Shown in pieces: positions 52,079-60,540 of a DNA stretch of 64,000 nt. This DNA is from Streptomyces fumigatiscleroticus (GTDB taxonomy: Bacteria; Actinomycetota; Actinomycetes; Streptomycetales; Streptomycetaceae): assembly GCF_014647975.1 (NCBI RefSeq), contig NZ_BMQF01000018.1, positions 1 through 64,000 on the forward strand. Direction: 5' to 3'. Under the pieces are notes generated by a model. It saw nothing but the letters and a program-made list of their open reading frames with translations. It made no database searches and was not told the DNA's origin. A program made the position numbers and the translations under genes. Each line of letters starts with the position of its first letter. The stretch's first letter is position 1.

Positions 52079-53107
52079 ATGCGCGTAGGAAGTTTCGTGT
52101 TGGCGGCCCAGTTCCCGGGTCAGGGCCAGGGGGAGGCGCTGCACCGCGCGGTCCGCTCGGCCGAGGTCGCCGAGGAGGCGGGGCTGGACTCGGTCTGGCT
52201 GGCCGAGCACCACTTCGTGCCGTACGGCACCTGTCCGTCGGCCGTCACCCTGGCCGCGTTACTGCTCGGCCGCACCCGCCGCATCCGCGTCGGTACAGCG
52301 GTCAGCGTGCTCACCACCACCCACCCCGTGGCACTCGGCGAACAGACCGCGCTGCTGCACCTGACCAGCGGCGGGCGCTTCTCGCTCGGCGTGGGACGCG
52401 GCGGGCCCTGGGTCGACCTGGAGGTCTTCGGACCGGGTCTGGAAGGGTACGAGCAGGGGTTCCCGGAATCACTCGATCTGCTGGTCCGCTGGCTGCGCGA
52501 ACCGGCGGTCGCGGCGGCGGGCGACCGGTTCCGGTTCCGTGAGGTCCCGGTCGTACCAGCACCGTCGGAGTCCCTGACCGGCCCCGGGGGTCCGGAGGTC
52601 GTCGTCGCCTGCACCTCGCCGACGAGCGTGCGCCTGGCGGCGGAGAGAGGACTGCCGATGCTGCTCGGCATGCATGTCGGGGACGAGGAGAAGGCCGAGA
52701 TGGTCGCGTTGTGGCGGCAGTACGCGCGCGAGGCGGGGCGGCCGGCCGAGGAGGTGCTCGACGCGGCGCATGTGTCGGCGGGCGTCTGCCAGATCGCGGA
52801 CCGGCGCACGGACGCGGTGGAGACACTGGTGAAGTCGATGCCGGGCTGGCTGAAGCAGGGACTCGACGCCCATGTCACCGTGGACGGGCGCGCCCGGCAG
52901 ATGCGTGACCCGCTGGGCTACACCGAACTGCTCTGCGGGCTGCACCCGGTGGGCACTCCCCGGCTGTGCGCCGACCGGCTCGCGGCGACCAGCGAGCGGA
53001 CCGGCATCTCCCGTTTCGCCCTGCTCGTCGAGGGCTCCGGAGATCTCACGGCGACCGAGGAGAACGTACGGCGGCTCGGGACGGAAGTGATCCCTCAGCT
53101 CGGCTGA
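52079..53107 (+). CDS. LLM-class flavin-dependent oxidoreductase
   Basis: 342 residues, bacterial-luciferase-like TIM barrel. Shows GLDSVWLAEHHFVPYG, the glycine-rich SGGRFSLGVGRGG phosphate-binding segment, and ERTGISRFALLVEG near the end. Uses FMN or F420; the substrate cannot be told. AAGCAGGAAGAG precedes the ATG. Stands between convergent neighbours, followed by a long inverted repeat. Confidence 0.88.
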   Translation: MRVGSFVLAAQFPGQGQGEALHRAVRSAEVAEEAGLDSVWLAEHHFVPYGTCPSAVTLAALLLGRTRRIRVGTAVSVLTTTHPVALGEQTALLHLTSGGRFSLGVGRGGPWVDLEVFGPGLEGYEQGFPESLDLLVRWLREPAVAAAGDRFRFREVPVVPAPSESLTGPGGPEVVVACTSPTSVRLAAERGLPMLLGMHVGDEEKAEMVALWRQYAREAGRPAEEVLDAAHVSAGVCQIADRRTDAVETLVKSMPGWLKQGLDAHVTVDGRARQMRDPLGYTELLCGLHPVGTPRLCADRLAATSERTGISRFALLVEGSGDLTATEENVRRLGTEVIPQLG

Positions 53108-53136
53108 GACCGGCCCCTTCCGGCCCTTTCCTGGGA

Positions 53137-53187
53137 GGCTTGCCGCTCCGGTACAAAGTGCACCTCCCGCGTACGAAGCGGCAAGCC
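53137..53187. terminator. Long inverted repeat between convergent genes
   Basis: GGCTTGCCGCT (53137-53147) and AGCGGCAAGCC (53177-53187), perfect 11-bp arms; the 29-base interior contains two GTAC tetramers that can pair further. Probably a bidirectional terminator. Confidence 0.7.
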
Positions 53188-53201
53188 GGCGACCATCCGC
53201 G

Positions 53202-53594
53202 TCAGCAGTCCCGAAGCTCCGGGGACTGGTTCAGCAGCTGACTGCGCACCGAGGTGAACCGGGCCAGCGTCTCGTCGACGGACGAGTCCAGCGGGAACAC
53301 CGCCACCCGGTGGCAGTTCTGGAAGGCCAGCCGCACACCGAAGTGCCGCTGGAGCGCGCCGCGTATCGCGTCACTCGCGAGCACACGCAGCAGCTGACCG
53401 CGTGCCTGCTCGTCCGGCGGAGGCGTCTGGTTGTCGGCGAACGCACCGCCGTCGACCTTCAGCTGTGCCACCAGGGAGCTGATCATCTCCCATGCGTAGG
53501 GCAGGGAGGTCCGGACGCAGTCGACGAAGGCAGCTTCGTCGACCTCGCCTCGCTCGGCCTGTTCGAGTAGGGCCGGTGAGACGTCGAGCGACAT
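53202..53594 (-). CDS. SCO5389-family protein, uncharacterised
   Basis: 130 residues, soluble, no motif of known function. Conserved features: SPALLEQAERGEVDEAAFVDCVRTSLPYAWEMIS and AIRGALQRHFGVRLAFQNCHRVAVF, with two cysteines. The family is named after the S. coelicolor gene in this same position beside nucS. The ATG has GAGGAG seven bases upstream. A TACCGT box near 53704 on the minus strand would give a leader of about 100 bases. Function unknown; restricted to Streptomyces relatives as far as I know. Confidence 0.85.
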   Translation of the reverse strand: MSLDVSPALLEQAERGEVDEAAFVDCVRTSLPYAWEMISSLVAQLKVDGGAFADNQTPPPDEQARGQLLRVLASDAIRGALQRHFGVRLAFQNCHRVAVFPLDSSVDETLARFTSVRSQLLNQSPELRDC

Positions 53595-53892
53595 GGGTTC
53601 TCCTCTCGCACCCCCGACCAGCAGGGGTTGCCGGACAGTAAAGGAAGTCCACGGAACGCGAAGTTGAACACGCTGCGTACACGCTCCGCGACCTCCCGTT
53701 CATACGGTAGGCACCGCACGGGGGCGACACCAGGAGAATGCGCACATGCGGAATTCCTCGTGGGCACAATCGGCCACGGTCGAACAGGGGTTAACCGGAA
53801 CAAGAGGGACGACCCGGCAGACCCCGGCAACCAGGGCGGGCGTCGGAGGGCGAATCGCGTCCACGGGGGCCCGTCGAGTAGCGTTGCCGACC

Positions 53893-54564
53893 ATGCGTCT
53901 CGTCATTGCCCGCTGCTCCGTGGACTACGCCGGGCGGCTCACCGCCCATCTCCCCTCGGCCCCGCGCCTGATCCTGGTCAAGGCGGACGGCAGCGTCTCG
54001 ATCCACGCCGACGACCGGGCCTACAAGCCCCTGAACTGGATGTCGCCGCCCTGCACGCTGAAGGAGGGCACCGGCGACGAAGAGGGCGTCTGGACCGTCG
54101 TCAACAAGGGGGGCGAGAAGCTCATCATCACGATGGAGGAGATCCTCCACGACTCCACGCACGAACTGGGCGTGGACCCCGGCCTGATCAAGGACGGCGT
54201 CGAGGCGCACCTCCAGGAGCTGCTCGCCGACCGCATCGAGACGCTGGGCGAGGGCTACACCCTGATCCGGCGCGAGTACATGACCGCGATCGGCCCGGTC
54301 GACATCCTGTGCCGGGACGCCGAGGGGCAGACCGTCGCCGTGGAGATCAAGCGGCGCGGCGAGATAGACGGCGTGGAGCAGCTCACGCGCTATCTGGAGC
54401 TGCTCAACCGCGACCCCCGTCTCGCCCCGGTGCGCGGTGTCTTCGCCGCCCAGGAGATCAAGCCCCAGGCCCGGGTCCTCGCCACCGACCGCGGCATCGG
54501 CTGCCAGATCCTGGACTACGACGCCCTGCGGGGCATCGAGGACGACAAGCTGCGGCTGTTCTGA
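53893..54564 (+). CDS. nucS: NucS/EndoMS mismatch-specific endonuclease
   Basis: 223 residues. Cuts mismatched DNA, replacing MutS/MutL in actinobacteria (established). N-terminal dimerisation domain MRLVIARCSVDYAGRL, C-terminal RecB-like nuclease with GPVDILCRD and VAVEIKRRG carrying the D-E-K catalytic residues. It ends in KLRLF, the expected beta-clamp binding tail. A TAGCGT box is eight bases before the ATG and no ribosome site is seen, so the mRNA is probably leaderless. Confidence 0.95.
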   Translation: MRLVIARCSVDYAGRLTAHLPSAPRLILVKADGSVSIHADDRAYKPLNWMSPPCTLKEGTGDEEGVWTVVNKGGEKLIITMEEILHDSTHELGVDPGLIKDGVEAHLQELLADRIETLGEGYTLIRREYMTAIGPVDILCRDAEGQTVAVEIKRRGEIDGVEQLTRYLELLNRDPRLAPVRGVFAAQEIKPQARVLATDRGIGCQILDYDALRGIEDDKLRLF

Positions 54565-54584
54565 CCGGGACGGCAGCGTCCTGA

Positions 54585-54647
54585 CCCGCGGACGGCGCAC
54601 CGGCCTTCCGGCGGAGCGGTCCGCCGGGGCGGTGCGCCGTCCGCGGG
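54585..54647. terminator. Very strong nested terminator
   Basis: Perfect 18-bp outer stem (54585-54602 with 54630-54647) enclosing an 8-bp inner hairpin with a GCGG loop, between convergent nucS and the STAND-like gene. Confidence 0.9.
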
Positions 54648-54652
54648 TGCCG

Positions 54653-57298
54653 TCAGATCACCGGCCCCGAGCCGCTCGGTGTGCCGGCGTCGCCGCTCTC
54701 CGGGGCACTCGCGGACGTGGTCGTCGGGGCCGTGGACGAGGCCGGGCCGCCGGCGGTGTCCGAGGTGGTCGGGGTGGTCGACGGCGGGTCCGCCGGGTCG
54801 GTCGTCCCCGGGTCGGTCGGCGTCGGCGAGGACGGCTGTGTCGGGGTCGTCGGCGGCTTCGTCGGCGACGTGGTCGGTTTCGTCGGCGAGGTGGTCGGCC
54901 GGGTCGGGGACGTGGTCGGCGAGTCCGGGGAACCGCCGCCGCCCGGCTCGGTCGTGCCCCGCGTGCCGCTCGGGCCGTCCGACGGCTCGGTCGGCCGCCC
55001 GGTCGGCGTCGGGTCGTCGGAGGTGCCGAAGGTGCCGTCCGGACCGGGGTCGGTCGGCACGCTCGTCGCCGCGCCCGTGTCGCCGGAGCCGGCGCCGCCG
55101 GTGCCGTCACCGGTCCCGCTCTTCTCCACCTTGTCGGCGCCCAGGCTGTCGTCGCCGGTGCCCTGACTGGCCGACGGGTTGACACCGACCTTGTCCGAGG
55201 GATCGGCGTCGTTGCTGGAGGTCGCGCCGAGGGTCACCACCGTGCCGAGTACGGCGACGAGCATCGCGCCCGCGCCGGCCGCCACCAGGTTGCGCCGGGC
55301 GAGGCCCTTCAGGCCGCCCCGGGCCGCGCGGGACGGGCGGGACGGGCGGGACGACGACGGGGTCCGGTGGGTGACGAGGGTGGAGGTCTCCGAGGGCGGC
55401 TGGGGCACCGGGAAGCCGGCGGGCACGCCGCCCGGCGGCGACGCCGACTCCTCGTGCCGGGCGCCGGACACCTCCTCGCCCGCGGTGGAGCCGAGGCCCC
55501 CCGCGGCGGAGGCGGCACCGAGCACGGCGGCCGGGAGGCCGGGCGTGTCGCCGGAGCGGTCGGCGACCAGGGCGAGGGCCCGGCGGCCCGCGACGGTGCC
55601 GCGCTTGTCGGCGAGCGCGCCGCGCAGCCCGATGGACGCCTCCAGCTCGGCGCGGGCCCGGTCCAGCCGGCCCTGGAGAAGCGCGAGGATGCCGAGCTCG
55701 TGGTGGAAGTAGGCCTGCTCGACGACGTCGCCGACGAGCCGGGAGGCCTCGGCGCCGGAGCGCAGCGTCCGCTCCCAGGCGCTCCAGTGCAGCCCGGCGG
55801 CGAACGCGGGCGCGGCCGTGCGGGCCAGCTGGACGGCCGGGTTCTCCTCGCCCTGAGCGGCCGGTGCCGCCGAGGGCACCAGCGCGGCGAGGGCGGCGAG
55901 CAGGGCGTCCGCCTCGGCGCACACACGCTCCGGGGTGACCGAGGGGTGACCGGCCCACCAGCCGTAGTGCTGGGCTGCGGCCAGGGCCCGCTCCGGTGCG
56001 TCGTCGGCGTATCCGGCGGCCTGGAGCTGGGTGAGCACACCGGCGGCGAGCCGGTAGCGGGAGCCGGCCGGGGAGACCAGGCCGCAGCCGGCCAGCTCGC
56101 CGAGCGCGGCGTCCGCGTGGGTGTCGCCGACCAGGGCGGGCAGGTGCGCCTGGTGCGGCAGCTCGCCGCCGAGCGCGACGGCGAACCGCAGCGTGGCACG
56201 CGCGGAGGCGCTCAGCCGGGAGGCGAGCAGCGGCGCGGGCGCGGCGGCCTCGCCGAGCGCGGGCAGGGGCACGTCGTCGCCCTCGACGGTCGCGAGCGGC
56301 GCGTCGGCGGGCGCCACGTCCGCGAAGACGCCGAACTCGTCGACGGCGTCCGCACCGGCCCGCAGCCGGTCGCGCTGGCTCAGCAGGGCGCCGGCCTGGA
56401 CGAAGCGCAGCGGCAGGCCCTCGGACTCGAACCAGAGGTCGCCGGCCCAGTTGGCCTCCTCGTCGGTGAGTGCGCGGCCCACGGTGCGTTCCAGGATCCG
56501 CACGCCGTCCGCGCGCTCGAGACCGGTGAGGAAGACCTCCTCGACGGACGCGTCGGCGGAGGGGGCGGGCACGTCGGGGGTGGCGGCGAACAGGAAGGCG
56601 CACTCGGGGGTGGCCTCCAGCAGCTCGTCGAGGGCGGCGCCGCCGAACTCGAGGTCGTCCAGGACGACGACGGCGCCGATGTCCTGGACATGGGCGAGCA
56701 GTTCGTCCCGGTCCGGGCGGTGCAGGGGCGCGCGGTAGACGGCGTGGAAGAGGTCGTGGAGCAGTTCGTCGGCGGTGCGGCCGAGGCCGTTGAGGCGGAC
56801 CACGCCGTCGGGGGCGAGATCGGCGCAGTCCTCGGCGACGACGTCGAGCAGACGGGTGCGGCCCGAGCCGCCGGGGCCGGTGAGGCGTACGGAACGGCCG
56901 CGGGCGAGCAGCCGGACCAGCCGTTCGCGCTCGTCCTGGCGGGCCAGGAGCGGCAGCTCGGGCCGGACCGGGCCGGGCGGCACGGGCGGCAGGGCCGCGC
57001 GTGCCGTCTCGGCGCGCTCGGCGGCGGTCAGCTTCTCGGGCCGCGCCGGCCGCTCCCCCGGCGGGCAGGCCTCGATCTCGCTGCCGTCGACGGGATTGAC
57101 GGTGAGCAGGAAGTCGCCGGAGACCAGCTGCACCGTACGGGCGAGCGCGGGCGCGTGCTGTCCGAGGTCGGGCGTGAGGGATTCCCGGGGCGGGCGCTGG
57201 CGCGGCGCGTGGTCCTGCCCGGTCTCGACATCACTCGACCGGGAGGTGCCCCCACCGTCGTGGCCGTGCTCCTCGGGTCCACGGTTGATCGGGTCCAT
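54653..57298 (-). CDS. STAND-like ATPase with one membrane helix and Thr/Pro-rich outer tail
   Basis: 881 residues. The region from about 120 has an NTPase core: RLTGPGGSGRTRLLDV, where the Walker A lysine is replaced by Arg, and AVVVLDDLEFGG as Walker B. Helical repeats of AfsR/NB-ARC type follow to about 610. One membrane helix, NLVAAGAGAMLVAVLGTVVTL (about 675), precedes a tail of about 190 residues of Thr/Pro/Ser/Gly with TTSPTKP repeats, probably outside the cell. Winged-helix DNA-binding domain is not evident. Possibly a sensor that links a wall-exposed tail to a cytosolic switch; that is inference. Confidence 0.75.
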   Translation of the reverse strand: MDPINRGPEEHGHDGGGTSRSSDVETGQDHAPRQRPPRESLTPDLGQHAPALARTVQLVSGDFLLTVNPVDGSEIEACPPGERPARPEKLTAAERAETARAALPPVPPGPVRPELPLLARQDERERLVRLLARGRSVRLTGPGGSGRTRLLDVVAEDCADLAPDGVVRLNGLGRTADELLHDLFHAVYRAPLHRPDRDELLAHVQDIGAVVVLDDLEFGGAALDELLEATPECAFLFAATPDVPAPSADASVEEVFLTGLERADGVRILERTVGRALTDEEANWAGDLWFESEGLPLRFVQAGALLSQRDRLRAGADAVDEFGVFADVAPADAPLATVEGDDVPLPALGEAAAPAPLLASRLSASARATLRFAVALGGELPHQAHLPALVGDTHADAALGELAGCGLVSPAGSRYRLAAGVLTQLQAAGYADDAPERALAAAQHYGWWAGHPSVTPERVCAEADALLAALAALVPSAAPAAQGEENPAVQLARTAAPAFAAGLHWSAWERTLRSGAEASRLVGDVVEQAYFHHELGILALLQGRLDRARAELEASIGLRGALADKRGTVAGRRALALVADRSGDTPGLPAAVLGAASAAGGLGSTAGEEVSGARHEESASPPGGVPAGFPVPQPPSETSTLVTHRTPSSSRPSRPSRAARGGLKGLARRNLVAAGAGAMLVAVLGTVVTLGATSSNDADPSDKVGVNPSASQGTGDDSLGADKVEKSGTGDGTGGAGSGDTGAATSVPTDPGPDGTFGTSDDPTPTGRPTEPSDGPSGTRGTTEPGGGGSPDSPTTSPTRPTTSPTKPTTSPTKPPTTPTQPSSPTPTDPGTTDPADPPSTTPTTSDTAGGPASSTAPTTTSASAPESGDAGTPSGSGPVI

Positions 57299-57566
57299 CG
57301 GTTCAAGCCCCCCAAAAGCGTCGTGTGCTCTTCAAGCCCCTCCCGGCCTTGCCGCACACTGCGCTGTCGCTTTCGGTCCGGTCCCGCTCGATCGAGGGTT
57401 CAGGGCAGCGGGAGTCCAGACCTTAAACCTTCGCTCAGTATCTCCGACAGTCCGGGGTACCGCCCCGCCCGAGACGTCACAGGTTCATGAGGATTGCGCG
57501 CGTCGTGTGTTTCGCCGGGGGTTCACCGGGCCTTGCCCGTCCATCGGACCACATCCGCCCGCAAGG

Positions 57567-57890
57567 TCACACCCGGGGCAGGCTCTCCACCCCGATGCCG
57601 CCCTCGATGGCCAGGATGCGGTGCAGCCGGGTGGCCACCAGCAGGCGCTGCATCTGCGGCGGTACGTCGCGCAGCACCAGTCGCCGGCCGCAGCGGCCGG
57701 CCCGCCGGTGCACCCCCATGATCACCCCGAGCCCGGTGGCGTCCCAGGAGTCCAGTTCTGACAGGTCGAGCACCAGGTCGCCGACTCCGTCGTCGACGGC
57801 CGAGTGCAGGACCGTACGGGCGTCCGCCGCGCTGCGGACGTCGAGGCGGCCCCCGACGACCAGCTCGGCGTGGTCGCCCCTGATGTGCAT
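57567..57890 (-). CDS. STAS-domain anti-sigma factor antagonist
   Basis: 107 residues, a single STAS domain like BldG/RsbV. The phosphorylation site region reads LDLSELDSWDATGLGVIMG: Thr stands where the target Ser usually is. GGGAGC lies before the ATG. Such proteins bind an anti-sigma kinase and release a sigma factor, but no kinase or sigma gene is adjacent. Minus strand, downstream of hbd with a hairpin between. Confidence 0.9.
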   Translation of the reverse strand: MHIRGDHAELVVGGRLDVRSAADARTVLHSAVDDGVGDLVLDLSELDSWDATGLGVIMGVHRRAGRCGRRLVLRDVPPQMQRLLVATRLHRILAIEGGIGVESLPRV

Positions 57891-57955
57891 ATGCGCTCCC
57901 CGTGCGTGCGTTGTGTGCGCCGTATGGTGTCTTGGTCGTGGTGCGGTCCGGTGCT

Positions 57956-57990
57956 GCAACCTCTGACTGCGGTACGCAGCCGGAGGTTGC
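57956..57990 (-). terminator. Hairpin between hbd and the STAS gene
   Basis: GCAACCTC and GAGGTTGC 8-bp arms, with an inner CTGCG-GTA-CGCAG hairpin. It lies about 65 bases past the hbd stop and upstream of the STAS gene, so it can end the former or structure the leader of the latter. Confidence 0.55.
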
Positions 57991-58055
57991 CGCTTGTAAG
58001 CGAACCGATACCGAAATCACCCCGCGGTGTGATGCGCCGGGGGGCGTGCGGGGTC

Positions 58056-58904
58056 TCAGTGCTTGTAGAAGCCCTGCCCGCTCTTGCGTCCGATGTCACC
58101 GGCGTCCACCATCCGGCGCATCAGCTCCGGCGGGGCGAACTTCTCGTCCTGGGACTCGGTGTAGATGTTGCTGGTGGCGTGGAGCAGGATGTCGACGCCG
58201 GTGAGGTCGGCGGTGGCCAGCGGGCCCATGGCGTGTCCGAAGCCCAGCTTGCAGGCGAGGTCGATGTCCTCCGCGGTGGCGACGCCCGACTCGTAGAGCT
58301 TGGCGGCCTCGACGACGAGGGCGCTGATGAGCCGGGTGGTGACGAACCCGGCGACGTCCCGGTTGACGACGATGCAGGTCTTGCCGACGGACTCGGCGAA
58401 CTCCCGGGCCCGGGCGAGGGTTTCGTCGCTGGTCTTGTGGCCGCGGACCAGCTCGCAGAGCTGCATCATCGGCACGGGCGAGAAGAAGTGCGTGCCGACG
58501 ACGCGCTCCGGGTTCTCCGTCACGGCCGCGATCTTGGTGATCGGGATGGCGGAGGTGTTGGAGGCGAGCACGGTGTCCTCGCGCACGATCTTGTCGAGCG
58601 TGCGGAAGATCTCGTGCTTGACGTCGAGCTTCTCGAAGACGGCCTCGACGACGACGTCCGCGTCGGCGGCGGCGTCCAGATCGGTGGTGGGGGTGATGCG
58701 GGCCAGGGCGGTGTCGGCGTCGTGCGCCTCCAGCCTGCCCTTGCTCACGAACTTGTCGAACGAGGCCTTGATGCCGTCGGTGCCGCGCGTGAGGGCCTCG
58801 TCGGTGACGTCGCGCAGGACGACGTCCCAGCCCGCCTGCGCGGAGACCTGGGCGATACCGGATCCCATGAGTCCGGCCCCGATGACGGCGAGCTTCCGTG
58901 CCAC
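58056..58904 (-). CDS. hbd: 3-hydroxybutyryl-CoA dehydrogenase
   Basis: 282 residues. NAD(P)-binding GAGLMGSGIAQ, catalytic HFFSPVPMMQL with the active His, NRDVAGFVTTRL and DIGRKSGQGFYKH terminus. Reduces acetoacetyl-CoA or oxidises 3-hydroxybutyryl-CoA; together with the thiolase and icmA in this window it fits butyryl-CoA supply. The GTG follows AGGGGAG by about six bases. The TetR gene lies upstream on the same strand, ending 125 bases before this start. Confidence 0.94.
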   Translation of the reverse strand: MARKLAVIGAGLMGSGIAQVSAQAGWDVVLRDVTDEALTRGTDGIKASFDKFVSKGRLEAHDADTALARITPTTDLDAAADADVVVEAVFEKLDVKHEIFRTLDKIVREDTVLASNTSAIPITKIAAVTENPERVVGTHFFSPVPMMQLCELVRGHKTSDETLARAREFAESVGKTCIVVNRDVAGFVTTRLISALVVEAAKLYESGVATAEDIDLACKLGFGHAMGPLATADLTGVDILLHATSNIYTESQDEKFAPPELMRRMVDAGDIGRKSGQGFYKH

Positions 58905-59028
58905 TCCGACTCCCCTGGTACGCGCTGTCCTTCTTCCCTTTTGGCGGACACTAGCGCTCGTGGGCGGCTGTGTGACCGGTAAGTAATGCGCGTCACGTCT
59001 CAGATGACGGACATCACACCGTCGAGGG

Positions 59029-59670
59029 TCACGCGGCGCCACGGACGGCGTAGTTGAGCACCTTCTCGCTCAGCAGCTCCTCCATCTCGTCCAGCAGCAC
59101 CAGCATCTGACGGGACACCTCGGCGGGCGTGCCGCCGGCGACCATGCGCCGGCCGATGGCCGCCGTCACCGTCTCGTGCGCCCAGTTGATCTGACCGGCG
59201 ATCAGGGCGGGCATCGGGTCGTCGTCGGGGGCGCCGGTCTCCTCGCGCAGGGTCCGTTCCAGGTGCGCGAGCGCCTCCTGGCCGATGGCCCACATCCGGG
59301 ACCGCAGCGCGGGCGACTCCTGGACGACCCGCGTGAACTTCTCGTACCCCTCCATCAGGCCGACCCGGGGCGAGACGGACTCGATCTCCTCGCGCAGTTC
59401 GCGCAGCACGGCCTCGGCGGCGGACTCGCCGTCGCGCCGGCCGCGCACCCAGCGCGAGAGCCGGTCGACCACGCCCCTGGAGCGGTCGAGGAAGAGGTCC
59501 TCCTTGGCCGGGAAGTAGTTGTAGACGGTGTTGACGGAGACGTTCGCGGCCTCGGCGACCTCGGCGACCGTCACCGCGTCGAAGCCGCGCCCGATGAACA
59601 GACCCGTGGCGACATCCGAGATGTACTGCCTGGTCTGCCGCTTCTTCCGTTCCCTGAGTCCCTCGGCCAT
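59029..59670 (-). CDS. TetR-family regulator, probable repressor of the adjacent exporter
   Basis: 213 residues. HTH VTVAEVAEAANVSVNTVYNYFPAKEDLF, ligand domain with MEGYEKFTRVV and ALRSRMWAIGQEAL. Divergent from the DrrA-type ATPase gene with 79 bases between, the usual layout for an exporter repressor. The gap has CCCC-N9-GGGG and TTTGC/GCAAA arms that could be its operator. Confidence 0.9.
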   Translation of the reverse strand: MAEGLRERKKRQTRQYISDVATGLFIGRGFDAVTVAEVAEAANVSVNTVYNYFPAKEDLFLDRSRGVVDRLSRWVRGRRDGESAAEAVLRELREEIESVSPRVGLMEGYEKFTRVVQESPALRSRMWAIGQEALAHLERTLREETGAPDDDPMPALIAGQINWAHETVTAAIGRRMVAGGTPAEVSRQMLVLLDEMEELLSEKVLNYAVRGAA

Positions 59671-59749
59671 GCCCGCATCCTAACTTTGCTGGAACCCCTG
59701 AAAACTTGGGGCCATTGCAAATTTTCACTGTCTCTGTTTTTCTGGGGAC
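59671..59749. promoter_or_regulatory. Divergent promoter/operator of TetR and exporter genes
   Basis: AT-rich for this genome. GAACCCC-TGAAAACTT-GGGGCC (about 59690-59711) and flanking TTTGC (59684) and GCAAA (59717) give a nested, imperfect dyad centred near 59701. Confidence 0.45.
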
Positions 59750-60532
59750 ATGGCAATCATCAGTACGGCCGGCCTGGCCCGTACCTTCCGGACCAAGCAC
59801 GGCCCGGTCGAGGCCGTGCGCGGCATCGACCTGACCGTGCGCGAGGGCGAGATCCTCGGCTTCCTGGGCCCGAACGGCGCCGGCAAGACCACCACCCTGC
59901 GGATGCTCACGACCCTGCTCGCCCCCACCGGCGGCGCGGCCACCGTGGCCGGGTGCGACCTGGCGGCCGACCCGGCCGGAGTCCGGCGCGCCTGCGGCTA
60001 CGTCGCGCAGTCGGGCGGCGTCGACCCGCAGACCGGCGTACGGGAGGAACTGGTCACCCAGGGCCGCCTGTACCGTCTGACCAGGGCGCGGGCGGCCGAG
60101 CGCGCCGAGGAGCTGGCCCAGGACCTCGGCCTCGCCGGCCTGCTCGACCGCAGGTGCGGCGCGCTCTCCGGCGGCCAGCGGCGCCGGCTGGACATCGCGA
60201 TGGCGCTCACCCACCGCCCGAAGGTCCTCTTCCTCGACGAGCCCACGACCGGCCTGGACCCCGGCAGCCGCGCCGCCCTGTGGGAACTGGTCCGCCGGCT
60301 GCGCGACGAGCACGGCACGACCGTCTTCCTGACCACCCATTACCTGGACGAGGCCGACGCCCTCTCCGACCGCCTGGTGATCGTCGACCGGGGCGTGGTC
60401 GTCGCCGAGGGCACCCCCGGCGCGCTGAAGCTGGAGTACGGCGGCTCGCCGGACGCCTCGCTCCAGGACACGTTCCTCGCCATCACCGGCCGCGACGCGA
60501 CCCCGGCCGAGCAGACCCCCGTAGCCGTATAG
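59750..60532 (+). CDS. DrrA-type ABC exporter ATP-binding protein
   Basis: 260 residues. Walker A GPNGAGKTTTLR, signature LSGGQRRRLDIAMAL, Walker B VLFLDEPTTGLDPGS, H-loop TTHYLDEAD, and the DrrA-type C-terminal part after GTPGALK. Powers drug or lipid-like export. Followed after eight bases by its permease; likely repressed by the divergent TetR. Substrate unknown. Confidence 0.92.
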   Translation: MAIISTAGLARTFRTKHGPVEAVRGIDLTVREGEILGFLGPNGAGKTTTLRMLTTLLAPTGGAATVAGCDLAADPAGVRRACGYVAQSGGVDPQTGVREELVTQGRLYRLTRARAAERAEELAQDLGLAGLLDRRCGALSGGQRRRLDIAMALTHRPKVLFLDEPTTGLDPGSRAALWELVRRLRDEHGTTVFLTTHYLDEADALSDRLVIVDRGVVVAEGTPGALKLEYGGSPDASLQDTFLAITGRDATPAEQTPVAV

Positions 60533-60540
60533 GACTCCTG

